A stretch of 64,000 nucleotides of DNA from Kitasatospora mediocidica KCTC 9733 (GTDB lineage Bacteria > Actinomycetota > Actinomycetes > Streptomycetales > Streptomycetaceae). Under the pieces are notes generated by a model. The model was given only the letters and a program-made list of their open reading frames with translations. It was not told where the DNA came from and ran no database searches. Positions 8,838 through 17,899 of this stretch are shown here, piece after piece. The stretch is taken from assembly GCF_000744225.1 (NCBI RefSeq), contig NZ_JQLN01000001.1, positions 930,001 through 994,000 on the forward strand, in the 5' to 3' direction. Position numbers and translations under genes: made by a program. Numbering within the stretch: position 1 is the first letter of the stretch; every line of letters begins with the position of its first letter.

Positions 8838-10373
8838 ATGACCACGGGTAACAGCGAGCTCACCGGCAACTACATCGCCGCGATCGACCAGGGCACCACG
8901 TCCAGCCGCTGCATCATCTTCGGCGCCGACGGCCGCATCGTCGCCGTCGACCAGCAGGAGCACAGCCAGATCTTCCCGCAGCCGGGCTGGGTCGAGCACG
9001 ACGCCGCGGAGATCTGGACCCGCGTGCAGTCCGTGGTCCGCGGCGCGCTGGAGAAGGCCGGCCTGACCAAGGACGACATCCGCGCGATCGGCATCACCAA
9101 CCAGCGCGAGACCACCGTGCTGTGGGACAAGAACACCGGTGAGCCCGTCCACAACGCGCTGGTCTGGCAGGACACCCGCACCGAGGGCCTCTGCCGCGAG
9201 CTGGGCCGCAACGTCGGCCAGGACCGCTTCCGCCGCGAGACCGGCCTCCCGCTGGCCAGCTACTTCGCCGGCCCGAAGATCCGCTGGCTGCTGGACAACG
9301 TCGAGGGCCTGCGCGAGCGCGCCGAGGCCGGCGACATCCTGTTCGGCACCATGGACACCTGGGTCATCTGGAACCTCACCGGCGGCGTGAACGGCGGCAA
9401 GCACGTCACCGACGTCACCAACGCCAGCCGCACCATGCTGATGAACCTGAACACCCTCGCCTGGGACGCGAAGATCGCCGACTCGATGGGCGTGCCGCTC
9501 AACGTGCTGCCGGAGATCCGCTCCTCCGCCGAGGTCTACGGCTACGCCGCGGGCGACCTGGCGGGCGTCCCGGTCGCCTCCGCGCTCGGTGACCAGCAGG
9601 CGGCGCTGTTCGGCCAGACCTGCTTCGACAAGGGCGAGGCCAAGTCCACCTACGGCACCGGCACCTTCCTGCTGCTCAACACCGGCGAGACGGTCGTCCA
9701 CTCCTACAACGGCCTGCTGACCACGGTCGGCTACCAGATCGGCGACCAGAAGCCGGTCTACGCCCTGGAGGGCTCGATCGCGGTCACCGGTTCGCTGGTG
9801 CAGTGGCTGCGCGACCAGCTCGGCATCATCTCCACCGCCGCCGAGATCGAGACGCTCGCCAACACCGTAGAGGACAACGGCGGCGCCTACTTCGTGCCGG
9901 CCTTCTCCGGCCTGTTCGCCCCGTACTGGCGCTCCGACGCCCGCGGCGTGATCGCCGGCCTGACCCGCTACGTGACCAAGGGCCACCTGGCCCGCGCCGT
10001 CCTGGAAGCCACCGCCTGGCAGACCCGCGAGGTCATGGACGCCATGGAGAAGGACTCCGGCGTCCAGCTGACCGCGCTCAAGGTCGACGGCGGCATGACC
10101 TCCAACAACCTGCTGATGCAGAACATCGCCGACGTCCTGAACGCCCCGGTCGAGCGCCCGTACGTGGCCGAGACCACCGCGCTCGGCGCGGCCTACGCGG
10201 CCGGCCTCGCGGTCGGCTTCTGGCCGGACCTGGACACCCTGCGGGCCAACTGGCACCGCGCCGCCGAGTGGACGCCCCGCATGGACGAGGCCACCCGCGA
10301 GCGCGAGTACAAGAAGTGGCTCAAGGCCGTCGAGCGCACCATGGGCTGGGTCGAGGAGGACGAGGAGAGCTGA
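8838..10373 (+). CDS. gylA: Glycerol kinase
   Basis: A 511-residue FGGY-family kinase making sn-glycerol-3-phosphate from glycerol and ATP. The N-terminus has the phosphate loop [15 protein letters not shown], then [16 protein letters not shown] and [11 protein letters not shown]; the second FGGY signature region lies in [13 protein letters not shown] with [15 protein letters not shown]. Length equals that of typical GlpK. ATG at 8838 follows GAGG. It sits between the facilitator and dehydrogenase genes in the gyl operon. Confidence 0.97.
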   Translation: MTTGNSELTGNYIAAIDQGTTSSRCIIFGADGRIVAVDQQEHSQIFPQPGWVEHDAAEIWTRVQSVVRGALEKAGLTKDDIRAIGITNQRETTVLWDKNTGEPVHNALVWQDTRTEGLCRELGRNVGQDRFRRETGLPLASYFAGPKIRWLLDNVEGLRERAEAGDILFGTMDTWVIWNLTGGVNGGKHVTDVTNASRTMLMNLNTLAWDAKIADSMGVPLNVLPEIRSSAEVYGYAAGDLAGVPVASALGDQQAALFGQTCFDKGEAKSTYGTGTFLLLNTGETVVHSYNGLLTTVGYQIGDQKPVYALEGSIAVTGSLVQWLRDQLGIISTAAEIETLANTVEDNGGAYFVPAFSGLFAPYWRSDARGVIAGLTRYVTKGHLARAVLEATAWQTREVMDAMEKDSGVQLTALKVDGGMTSNNLLMQNIADVLNAPVERPYVAETTALGAAYAAGLAVGFWPDLDTLRANWHRAAEWTPRMDEATREREYKKWLKAVERTMGWVEEDEES

Positions 10374-10380
10374 GACGTCC

Positions 10381-10412
10381 GCCGGCCGGGGCGCTCGAAC
10401 ACCCCGGCCGGC
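10381..10412. repeat. Hairpin between gylA and gylB
   Basis: An 11-bp perfect stem (GCCGGCCGGGG and its complement) with a 10-base loop starts 7 bases after the gylA stop. It lacks a T-run. Together with the hairpin after gylC it means each gene junction of the gyl operon carries a stable stem, which could set different mRNA levels along the operon. Confidence 0.55.
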
Positions 10413-10497
10413 GTGTTCCCCGGCCTCTTCGGAGGCCGCACCGCACATCGAGAGGAGAAACGGCGCCCGCCCGCACCGAGCGCCGTAAACACACACC

Positions 10498-12093
10498 ATG
10501 GCAACCATCCCGACCCTGGGCGCCGAGCGCACCCCCGGCCGCACCGCCTCCCGCGCCGAGACCCGTGAGCTGCTGGGCAAGGCCACCTACGACCTGCTGG
10601 TGATCGGGGGCGGCATCCTCGGCACCGCAGTCGCCTGGACCGCCTCCCAGGCGGGCCTCAAGGTCGCCATGGTGGACGCGGGCGACTTCGCGGGCGCCAC
10701 GTCCAGCGCCTCCTCCAAGCTGGTCCACGGCGGTCTGCGCTACCTGCAGACCGGCGCGGTCAAGCTCGTCGCGGAGAACCACAAGGAGCGCCGCGCGCTG
10801 GCCACCGACGTGGCCCCGCACCTGGTCAACCCGTTGACCTTCTTCGTCCCGGTCTACAAGGGCGGCCCGCACAGCGCCCCCAAGCTCGGCGCCGGCGTCT
10901 TCCTCTACTCCGCGCTCTCCGCCTTCCGCGACGGCATGGGCCGGGTCTCCACCGCCGCGCACGCCGCCCAGCAGGTGCCCGCGCTGCGCACCGAGGGCCT
11001 GCGCTCGGTCGCGGTCTACGGCGACCACCAGATGAACGACTCGCGGATGGCCGTCATGACGGTGCGCGCCGCCGTCGACGCGGGCGCCGTGGTGCTCAAC
11101 CACGCCGAGGTCACCGGCCTGCGCTTCACCGGCACCCGGGTGACCGGCGCCGAGCTGAAGGACCGGCTGGACGGCAGCGAGTTCGGCGTCAACGCCCGGC
11201 TCGTGCTCAACGCGACCGGCCCGTGGGTCGACCACCTGCGCGCGATGGAGGACGCCGGCGCGGCGCCCAGCATCCGGCTCTCCAAGGGTGCGCACGTGGT
11301 CGTCAAGCGCCGTACCCCGTGGCGTGCCGCGCTGACCATCCCGATCGACAAGTACCGCGTCTCCTTCGCCATCCCGTGGGAGGACCACGTCCTGCTCGGG
11401 ACCACGGACGAGGAGTACACCGGCGACCCGAAGGACGTCCGGGCCACCGACGCCGACATCGACCAGATCATGGACGAGGCCGGTCACGCGATCAAGGACG
11501 AGCATCTCGACCGCGACCTGATCACCTACTCCTTCGCCGGCCTGCGGGTGCTGCCCGGCGGCCCCGGCGACACCGCCGCCGCCAAGCGCGAGACCGTGGT
11601 GACCGAGGGCCGCGGCGGGATGCTCTCGGTGGCCGGCGGCAAGTGGACGACCTACCGGCACATCGGCCGCACCGTGCTGGAGAAGCTCTCCCACGTGCGC
11701 GGCACCGGGCTCTCCGAGGACATGTCGCCGATCCCGGCCACCGTCCCGCTGCCCGGCATCGGCGCGCCGAACGCAGTCGCGCACCGACTGCTGATCGACC
11801 GCGAGCCCGGCTCGCGGATGGAGCCGCTGGTGGCCAAGCACCTGGCCAGCCACTACGGCACGCTCTCCTTCGAGATCGCCCGCATGATCGCCGACGACCC
11901 GTCGCTCGGCGAGCCGATCCACCCGGACGGCCCGGACGTCTGGGCGCAGGTGGCCTTCGCCGCCGACAGCGAGTGGGCCTACACCGCCGACGACGTGTTG
12001 CGCCGCCGCACCACGATGACGGTGCGCGGGTTCGACACGCCGGAGATCGAGCAGCGGGTCAGCGAGTTCCTGGCCAAGCGCAACCAGAGCTGA
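10498..12093 (+). CDS. gylB: Glycerol-3-phosphate dehydrogenase (FAD-dependent)
   Basis: A 531-residue GlpD-type flavoprotein oxidising glycerol-3-phosphate to dihydroxyacetone phosphate and passing electrons to the respiratory quinone pool. The FAD dinucleotide-binding motif DLLVIGGGILGTAVAWTA is followed by SSASSKLVHGGLRYL; VNARLVLNATGPWVDHL and VAGGKWTTYRHIGRTVL are typical of the family. AGAGGAG lies about 45 bases before the ATG with nothing stronger nearby, so the ribosome site is weak. It closes the gyl operon, before a strong terminator. Confidence 0.96.
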   Translation: MATIPTLGAERTPGRTASRAETRELLGKATYDLLVIGGGILGTAVAWTASQAGLKVAMVDAGDFAGATSSASSKLVHGGLRYLQTGAVKLVAENHKERRALATDVAPHLVNPLTFFVPVYKGGPHSAPKLGAGVFLYSALSAFRDGMGRVSTAAHAAQQVPALRTEGLRSVAVYGDHQMNDSRMAVMTVRAAVDAGAVVLNHAEVTGLRFTGTRVTGAELKDRLDGSEFGVNARLVLNATGPWVDHLRAMEDAGAAPSIRLSKGAHVVVKRRTPWRAALTIPIDKYRVSFAIPWEDHVLLGTTDEEYTGDPKDVRATDADIDQIMDEAGHAIKDEHLDRDLITYSFAGLRVLPGGPGDTAAAKRETVVTEGRGGMLSVAGGKWTTYRHIGRTVLEKLSHVRGTGLSEDMSPIPATVPLPGIGAPNAVAHRLLIDREPGSRMEPLVAKHLASHYGTLSFEIARMIADDPSLGEPIHPDGPDVWAQVAFAADSEWAYTADDVLRRRTTMTVRGFDTPEIEQRVSEFLAKRNQS

Positions 12094-12141
12094 CGCGGCC
12101 GCCGGTGCGGGCACCGGCTCTGTCGTCGCGTTCGCGTCCTG

Positions 12142-12176
12142 AAGGGCGGTCACCCCGGGTCGGGGTGACCGCCCTT
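12142..12176 (+). terminator. gyl operon terminator
   Basis: A perfect 15-bp stem (AAGGGCGGTCACCCC and complement, loop GGGTC) ending in CCCTT lies about 50 bases after gylB, the expected end of the operon. Confidence 0.8.
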
Positions 12177-12233
12177 CGCGCGTGCCCTAGGCTCGTCGGT
12201 GACCTTGATCCCGCTCCGCAGGAGGCTTCCGAC

Positions 12234-12773
12234 GTGTCCAGGCCACCACTTCCGCACGACTTCCAGCGCCCGGTCCCCTCGTTCACGGTCACCAGCACCG
12301 GACTGACGGACGGCGAGGCGCTCCCGCAGGCCCAGGTGCTGGCAGGCGATGACGTCTCCCCGCAGCTGAGCTGGACGGGCTTCCCGGCGGAGACCAAGAG
12401 CTTCGCCGTCACCTGCTTCGACCCGGACGCGCCGACGGGCAGCGGCTGGTGGCACTGGGTGCTGTTCGACATCCCGGCCGACGTGACGGAGCTGGCGAGC
12501 GGCGTCGGCAGCGGCGACTTCCCCGGCCTGCCGGACGGTGCGATCCACGCGCGCAACGACTTCGGCACCAAGAACTTCGGCGGCGCCGCCCCGCCGCCCG
12601 GCCACGGACCGCACCGCTACGTCTTCACCGTGCACGCGGTGGGCGTGGAGAAGCTCGGCCTGGACGCGGATACCTCGCCGGCGGCGGTCGGCGGGACGCT
12701 GGGGTTCCTCGCGGTGGGACGCGCGAGCATCGTGGGGACGTACGAGAACGCGGACGAGAGCGCGGGCGCGTAG
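12234..12773 (+). CDS. YbhB/YbcL-type PEBP-fold protein
   Basis: A 179-residue member of the phosphatidylethanolamine-binding / Raf-kinase-inhibitor-like family. Signatures are SPQLSWTGFPAETKSFAVTC, DPDAPTGSGWWHWVLFDIP and GPHRYVFTVHAVGVEKLGL. The bacterial members have no agreed function. GTG at 12234 is preceded by AGGAGG with 8-base spacing. It lies just after the gyl operon but behind a terminator, so it is probably a separate unit. Confidence 0.9.
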   Translation: MSRPPLPHDFQRPVPSFTVTSTGLTDGEALPQAQVLAGDDVSPQLSWTGFPAETKSFAVTCFDPDAPTGSGWWHWVLFDIPADVTELASGVGSGDFPGLPDGAIHARNDFGTKNFGGAAPPPGHGPHRYVFTVHAVGVEKLGLDADTSPAAVGGTLGFLAVGRASIVGTYENADESAGA

Positions 12774-12795
12774 GGCGGCAGCGGCGAAGAGGGGC

Positions 12796-12853
12796 AGCGA
12801 ACTGAGCGGCGGGGGCAGGGACTTCGGTCCCTGCCCCCGCCGCTCAGTTCGCT
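12796..12853. terminator. Long UUCG-loop bidirectional terminator
   Basis: A perfect 27-bp stem capped by a TTCG tetraloop lies between the PEBP gene and the convergent gntP. The left arm starts AGCGAACTGAGCGG and the right arm ends CCGCTCAGTTCGCT. UUCG loops inside C-G closing pairs are exceptionally stable in RNA, so this should stop transcription from both sides even without a long T-run. Confidence 0.8.
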
Positions 12854-12883
12854 TCGGACGTCTCGCGCGTCTCGCGCGTCTAG

Positions 12884-14365
12884 TCAGACAATCAGGCTCA
12901 GCGGGAGGATCAGCGCGATGGCGACGACCGAGATCACCGTCTCCATCGCCGACCAGGACTTGAGCGTCTGGCCCACGCTCATCCCGAAGTACTCCTTCAC
13001 CAGCCAGAATCCGGCGTCGTTGACGTGCGAGAAGAAGAGCGACCCGGCGCCGACGGCCAGCACCAGCAGTGCGGTGTGTGAGGTGGACATCCCGGCCGCG
13101 AGCGGGGAGACGATGCCGGCCGCGGTGATGGTGGCGACCGTGGCGGAGCCGGTGGCCAGCCGGATCAGGACGGCGATGAACCAGCCGAGGAGGAGGGCCG
13201 AGATGTGCAGGCGGCCGGCCCAGTGGCTGACGGCGTCACCGACGCCGACGTCGATCAGGGTCTGCTTGAAGCCGCCGCCCGCGCCGACGATGAACACGAT
13301 GCCCGCGATCGGGGCGAGCGACTTCTCGACGGTGCTGGAGATCCGCGCCTTGGTGAAGCCGGCGGCCCGACCGAGCGTCAGCATGCCGAGCAGGACGGCG
13401 GCGAGCAGGGCGATCAGCGGCGAGCCGACGAAGTCGAGGATGCGTTGGGCGCGGGCGTGCGGGTCGTCCAGCAGGACGTCGGCCAGTGCCTTGCCGAGCA
13501 TCAGCGCGACCGGCAGCAGGATCGTCGAGAGCACTGCTCCGAAAGAAGGGCGGTGCTCTCGAAGCTGACTGCTGCTCTCGGACTTCTCGGACTGATCCTG
13601 GGACCCGGCAGGGGCTGCCGCCGCCTCGGGGAGGGTGAGCGGGCCGACCCAGCGTTCGGCGACCCGGCCGAAGAGCGGACCGGCGATGACCAGCGTCGGG
13701 ACCGCTATCAGCAGGCCCAGGGCCAGCGTGACGCCGAGGTTCGCCTTGAGCGCGTCCACGGCCACCAGCGGTCCCGGGTGCGGCGGCACCAGTCCGTGCA
13801 GGACCGAGAGGCCGGCCAGGGCGGGGATGCCGACCCGGATCACCGGGAGGTTCCCGCGCCGGGCGACCAGCAGCACGATCGGGATCAGCAGGACGACGCC
13901 GACCTCGAAGAAGAGCGGGAGCCCCAGCAGCGCCGCGATCAGGGCCATCGCCCAGGGCAGCGTGCGCGGACCGGACCGGGCCAGCACGGTGTCCGCGATG
14001 ATGTCGGCGCCGCCGGAGTCGGCCAGCAGCTTGCCGAGCATCGCGCCCAGTCCGATCAGCAGCCCGACGCTGGTGACGGTGGCTCCGAACCCGGTGGCGA
14101 AACTCGCGGTGAGCTTCTCCAGCGGCGCGCCGGCGACCGCCGCGAGCAGCACCGAGCCCAGCGTCAGGGCGAGGAAGGGGTGCAGCTTCACCCGGCTGAT
14201 CAGCAGCACGATCGCGCCGATGGCCAGCAGGACGGCGAGGAGCAGCCGCCCGTCACCGACGGGGTGCGCGAGCGCCGCCGGGCCGGCCGCGAGCAGGGCG
14301 GGCGCGGCGGGGACGAGAGGTGACACGAGGGGCGGCACGAGGGCCGGGACGAGGGCGAGGGTCAC
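12884..14365 (-). CDS. gntP: Gluconate:H+ symporter (GntP family)
   Basis: A 493-residue integral membrane permease with at least twelve hydrophobic segments. Family marks are LLIGLGAMLGKLLADSGGAD, LFFEVGVVLLIPI, GLVPPHPGPLVAVDAL and the C-terminal SHVNDAGFWLVKEYFGM. GTG at 14365 overlaps the gntK stop by 4 bases (GTGA), so the two are translationally coupled. A hydrophilic stretch around residues 255-280 (EKSESSSQLREH) forms a cytoplasmic loop. It converges with the PEBP gene across a strong terminator. Confidence 0.93.
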   Translation of the reverse strand: MTLALVPALVPPLVSPLVPAAPALLAAGPAALAHPVGDGRLLLAVLLAIGAIVLLISRVKLHPFLALTLGSVLLAAVAGAPLEKLTASFATGFGATVTSVGLLIGLGAMLGKLLADSGGADIIADTVLARSGPRTLPWAMALIAALLGLPLFFEVGVVLLIPIVLLVARRGNLPVIRVGIPALAGLSVLHGLVPPHPGPLVAVDALKANLGVTLALGLLIAVPTLVIAGPLFGRVAERWVGPLTLPEAAAAPAGSQDQSEKSESSSQLREHRPSFGAVLSTILLPVALMLGKALADVLLDDPHARAQRILDFVGSPLIALLAAVLLGMLTLGRAAGFTKARISSTVEKSLAPIAGIVFIVGAGGGFKQTLIDVGVGDAVSHWAGRLHISALLLGWFIAVLIRLATGSATVATITAAGIVSPLAAGMSTSHTALLVLAVGAGSLFFSHVNDAGFWLVKEYFGMSVGQTLKSWSAMETVISVVAIALILPLSLIV

Positions 14366-14931
14366 GCGAGGTCTCCATTGACGGGCCGCAGCAGGGCGAC
14401 GGCCTTCTCGACGAGTTCGTGGGGTGCGGGTCCGACGTCCAGCACGGCGCCGCGCTCGTCCGGCTGGAGGGGTTCGAGCAGCGCGTACTGGGAGTCGAGC
14501 AGCGAGGCGGGCATGAAGTGTCCGGTGCGGGCCGCGAGCCGGTGCTCGACGAGGCCGTGGCCCCCGTCCAGGTGCAGGAAGTACGCGTCCGGGCAGGCCG
14601 CGCGCAGCGTGTCGCGGTAGCGGCGCTTGAGCGCGGAGCAGGTGACCACGCCGCCGGTGCCGGCCCGTCCGCGCTCCCCCAGCCAGCCGCCGAGGGCGGC
14701 CAGCCACGGGGCGCGATCGCGGTCGTCCAGCGGGATGCCGGCCGACATCTTGGCGATGTTGGCGGCCGGGTGGAAGTCGTCGGCCTCCGCGTAGGGCAGG
14801 CCGAGGCGGTCGGCCAGCAGCTCGGCGAGGGTGGTCTTGCCGACACCCGAGACGCCCATCACCACGATCAGCGGCTTGGCGGGCGGATGGGCGAGGTGCC
14901 CGGTGGGCTGGTTCTCGGCGTTGAGAGCCAT
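14362..14931 (-). CDS. gntK: Gluconokinase
   Basis: A 189-residue P-loop kinase phosphorylating gluconate to 6-phosphogluconate for the pentose phosphate route. The Walker A motif GVSGVGKTT occurs at about residues 26-34, followed by AEADDFHPAANIAKM, VVTCSALKRRYRDTLR and LDSQYALLEPL, all typical of thermoresistant-type gluconokinases. AGGAG lies upstream of the ATG. It is the first gene of the gntK-gntP unit, with a divergent FadR-type regulator immediately upstream. Confidence 0.94.
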   Translation of the reverse strand: MALNAENQPTGHLAHPPAKPLIVVMGVSGVGKTTLAELLADRLGLPYAEADDFHPAANIAKMSAGIPLDDRDRAPWLAALGGWLGERGRAGTGGVVTCSALKRRYRDTLRAACPDAYFLHLDGGHGLVEHRLAARTGHFMPASLLDSQYALLEPLQPDERGAVLDVGPAPHELVEKAVALLRPVNGDLA

Positions 14932-14984
14932 GGGGGTCTGCTCCTGACACTTCGTGCTGCGATGACGCCACTATCAACCCAAAG

Positions 14985-15023
14985 GTATGACCTATTCAAG
15001 CCAGCGACATCAAATCGTCATAC
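14985..15023. promoter_or_regulatory. Inverted repeat between gntK and gntR
   Basis: GTATGAC (14985-14991) and GTCATAC (15017-15023) form a perfect 7-bp inverted repeat with half-sites 32 bases apart, about three helical turns. The left half also reads GGTATGACC, close to the GTnnnAC core of FadR-type sites. The tract is AT-rich compared with its surroundings. It is a candidate operator for the divergent GntR-family gene. Confidence 0.55.
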
Positions 15024-15069
15024 TTACAGCCGCGAGCCCGGGCCTCTAGTGCGGCACTAGGCTGAGCGG

Positions 15070-15807
15070 ATGGATATCCAGGGCCTGCCCGGCCGCCTGC
15101 TCGCCGAGCTCGGACCCGCCATCGCCTCCGGCGAGCTCCCCGAGGGGGCCGTGCTGCGGATCGAGGAACTGGAGGCCCGTTTCGGCGTCTCCCGGACGGT
15201 CGTCCGCGACGCGGTGCGGGTCCTCGAATCGATGCGGCTGGTGGAGTCCAGACGCCGGGTCGGGATCACCGTCCAGCCCAAGTCCGGCTGGGACGTCTTC
15301 GACCCGCTGGTGATCCGCTGGCGGCTGGCCGGCTCGGACCGTGCCGCGCAGCTGCGCTCACTCGGTTCGCTGCGGGCCGCCGTCGAGCCGGCCGCCGCCG
15401 CTCTGGCGGCCCGGCACGCCTCGCCCGACCACTGCCGGGAACTCAGCGCACTGGCGGTCGAGTTGACGGTCACTGCGCGGGCGGCCGACCTCACCGCCTT
15501 CCTCCGGCATGACATCGCCTTCCATGCGACGGTGCTGCGGGCGTCCGGCAACGAGATGTTCGCGCACCTCGGGGAGACCGTCGGCGCGGTGCTGACCGGT
15601 CGCACCGAGCACGATCTGATGCCACATCAACCCGAGCCGTACGCCGTCCAGTTGCACCGTGAGGTCGCGGAGGCCATCTGCGCGGCCGATCCCGGCCACG
15701 CCGAACGGGCGATGCGGACGATCGTGCTGGGCGCACTGGAGGAACTCGACGCGACCCTGGGGCATCCGGCCGATCACGGTGCGCCGAAGCGGTCCGGTTT
15801 GGCCTAG
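15070..15807 (+). CDS. gntR: FadR-type GntR-family regulator, probable gluconate repressor
   Basis: A 245-residue regulator with an N-terminal winged helix (about residues 10-75: ELEARFGVSRTVVRDAVRVL) and a C-terminal FCD ligand-binding domain (about 95-230) with the metal-binding pattern HDIAFHATVLRASGNEMF and ending HREVAEAI. Its position divergent from gntK-gntP suggests it controls gluconate uptake; effector binding (gluconate or 6-phosphogluconate) is inference. No strong ribosome site precedes the ATG. Confidence 0.88.
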   Translation: MDIQGLPGRLLAELGPAIASGELPEGAVLRIEELEARFGVSRTVVRDAVRVLESMRLVESRRRVGITVQPKSGWDVFDPLVIRWRLAGSDRAAQLRSLGSLRAAVEPAAAALAARHASPDHCRELSALAVELTVTARAADLTAFLRHDIAFHATVLRASGNEMFAHLGETVGAVLTGRTEHDLMPHQPEPYAVQLHREVAEAICAADPGHAERAMRTIVLGALEELDATLGHPADHGAPKRSGLA

Positions 15808-15889
15808 CCGTCCGGTTTGGTCTAGCCGGGCGTGGGCAGACCCTGGGCGGGGTGCGGTGGACACACCCCGCCGGACCTGGGGGTCGCCG

Positions 15890-16207
15890 ATGCCCGCTGC
15901 ACGCCGCCGGATGCCGGACGAGGTGCGCGAGGCCGCTGTGCGAGCGGTGATCTTCCTTGCCCTGACCGTGGTCAGTCTGATCTTCACCGCGCTGGCGTCA
16001 CTGGCCCACAGCTGGGTCCTGACCCCGGCGCTGATCGTGACCGGGGTCGGCGTGTTCGCGATCGCCTACTGCATGCTGGACATCATGATCTCCCGCCAGA
16101 TCGCCTCCCAGCGCCAGCGCGGCCCCGGCCACGACTCCCCGATAGCCCAGAGCCGGGACCGCCGCCCCGCGCAGCGCGACCTGCACGCCGACCGGAGCTG
16201 GGGCTAG
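15890..16207 (+). CDS. Small membrane protein, two transmembrane segments
   Basis: A 105-residue protein I do not recognise. A basic N-terminus (residues 1-17) is followed by two hydrophobic segments (about 19-41, VIFLALTVVSLIFTALASL, and 46-67) and a hydrophilic tail rich in Arg, Gln and Asp. Both ends are predicted to lie inside the cell. CTGGGGG lies 7-13 bases before the ATG. It stands between gntR and the kinase gene with no clear operon. Confidence 0.65.
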   Translation: MPAARRRMPDEVREAAVRAVIFLALTVVSLIFTALASLAHSWVLTPALIVTGVGVFAIAYCMLDIMISRQIASQRQRGPGHDSPIAQSRDRRPAQRDLHADRSWG

Positions 16208-16339
16208 GAGCCGGGCACCGCCAAAGGCCCTCCCTCGTACCCTGGTTGACCCGCAGACGGCCTCAGGGTAGAAGTAGCCCATTCGCGCGCGTCGGCCCGG
16301 CTTCGGGCACGGCGCTTCGCGAGGAATCGGGGGGGTTCC

Positions 16340-17899
16340 ATGAGGTATGAGGCGCAGCCGGCGGCTGTCATCGCCGGGCGCTACCGGCTGGTCAGGGTAC
16401 TGGGCGCGGGCGGATCCGGGCGGGTGTGGCTGGCGCACGATCTCCTGCTCGGCGACGTACCCGTTGCACTGAAGGAGATCCGCCTCCCGCTCTCCCCCGC
16501 CGAGGACGAATACGCCCGCCAGCTCGAACGGGCCCAGCGGGAGGCCCGCAACGCCCAGCAGTTGCGCGAGCACCCGAATATCGTGACCGTCTACGACTTC
16601 CTGGTCGAGGACGAAGTCCCGTGGATCGTCATGCAGTTCATCGCCGGTCACTCGCTCCATGAGGCGCTGGCCGACGGCCCGCTGCCCGTTGCCACCGTCA
16701 AGCGGGTCGCCGCCGCACTGCTGGACGCGCTCGAAGCCGCCCACGCCAAGCAGATCGTGCACCGGGACATCAAGCCCGCCAACGTCCTGCTCGCCGACGA
16801 CGGAACCGTCCTGCTCACCGACTTCGGCATCGCGCACCATCTTCCCGACAGCGGCTTGACCATGACCGGCATGATCATCGGCTCGGCCGAGTATTTGGCA
16901 CCCGAGCGCGCCCGGGGCGAGGACGGCGGCACCGCGGGCGACCTGTTCTCGCTCGGGGTGACGCTCTATCACGCTGTCGAGGGAACATCACCGTTCCGCC
17001 GCGACAGCGCCCTGGGTTCGCTGCACGCGGTGCTCAGCGACGAGGCTCCCGCACCACGCCGCGCCGAGTGGCTGGAGCCACTGATCATCCGGCTGCTGGC
17101 GAAGAACCCCGACAAACGTCCGAGCATCCGCAAGGCGCGTGCACTGCTCAACGAACCGACGACCGTAGTCCTGCCGCCCGCCTCCCCCACCGCGGTCCTG
17201 CCCACCAGTGCCCCGGCCGCCGACAAACCCCGGAAACCCAAAGCTGCTGGACCAAAACCTCAGGGGCCGAAACCTTCGGTGGCGCCGGCCGCACCCCCTG
17301 CCCGCGCCAGTGCCTGGCCCGGCCGACTCCTCGGCCTCGCCGTCGTCGTCGCCATCGCCGCGTGGCTGTACCACGGCAACCAGGGCTTCGCCGTCTTCAT
17401 GACCGACCAGCTGGGCCTCTCCGGCGACGCCTCCTCCGCGCGGCACGGCGACTGCCTCCACCGCGACCCCGCGCACGGGTGGGTCGAGGTGCCCTGCTTC
17501 TCGGCGGCCGCCGAGCGGACCGTACTCGACGCGCTCCCCGCGTCGGGGACGGCTGCCGCCTGCACCACCGCCGCCGGCTGGGACAGCTCCCACGACACCG
17601 CGATCCGGCCCGGCGCCGACGGCCATGGTGTCCAACTCTGCACAGCACCCACGGGCCAGGCCGCCGCGGTCGCGGACCACACGCCGACCGCGGTCCCCAG
17701 CCGCTACGTGCCACCGACGTTCGCCCCCCGACCTACGCCCCGCCGACGTACGTCCCCCCGACCTACGCCCCGCCCACGTACGCGCCTCCCACCTACACCC
17801 CGCCGACGTACGACCCGCCGACGTACTCGCCCCCTCCCACGAGCCCGTCCTTCGACCCCGGCTCGCTCGACAGCGCGCAGACCGACCAGACCCCACTGA
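16340..17899 (+). CDS. Membrane Ser/Thr protein kinase, frame disrupted in its extracellular part
   Basis: The kinase domain (about residues 13-275) is intact: glycine loop VLGAGGSGRVWLA, VALKE lysine, catalytic loop VHRDIKPANVLL and LTDFG. A Pro-rich linker follows, then one membrane segment (about 331-345, LLGLAVVVAIAAWLY) and an outside region with several cysteines. After about residue 461 the reading changes abruptly to an Arg/Pro-rich tail, because a run of six C (17724-17729) shifts the frame; one extra C would join it to the conserved-looking domain that ends at 18402. As read, the protein is 519 residues; restored, it would be 687. A sequencing error, true mutation or slippage are all possible. 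Confidence 0.85.
   Translation: MRYEAQPAAVIAGRYRLVRVLGAGGSGRVWLAHDLLLGDVPVALKEIRLPLSPAEDEYARQLERAQREARNAQQLREHPNIVTVYDFLVEDEVPWIVMQFIAGHSLHEALADGPLPVATVKRVAAALLDALEAAHAKQIVHRDIKPANVLLADDGTVLLTDFGIAHHLPDSGLTMTGMIIGSAEYLAPERARGEDGGTAGDLFSLGVTLYHAVEGTSPFRRDSALGSLHAVLSDEAPAPRRAEWLEPLIIRLLAKNPDKRPSIRKARALLNEPTTVVLPPASPTAVLPTSAPAADKPRKPKAAGPKPQGPKPSVAPAAPPARASAWPGRLLGLAVVVAIAAWLYHGNQGFAVFMTDQLGLSGDASSARHGDCLHRDPAHGWVEVPCFSAAAERTVLDALPASGTAAACTTAAGWDSSHDTAIRPGADGHGVQLCTAPTGQAAAVADHTPTAVPSRYVPPTFAPRPTPRRRTSPRPTPRPRTRLPPTPRRRTTRRRTRPLPRARPSTPARSTARRPTRPH

Noticed and set aside
17724..17729. Programmed -1 frameshift site in the kinase gene
   Set aside because: The C6 run could slip, but there is no clear downstream pseudoknot and homopolymer error or mutation is simpler; kept only as an alternative.
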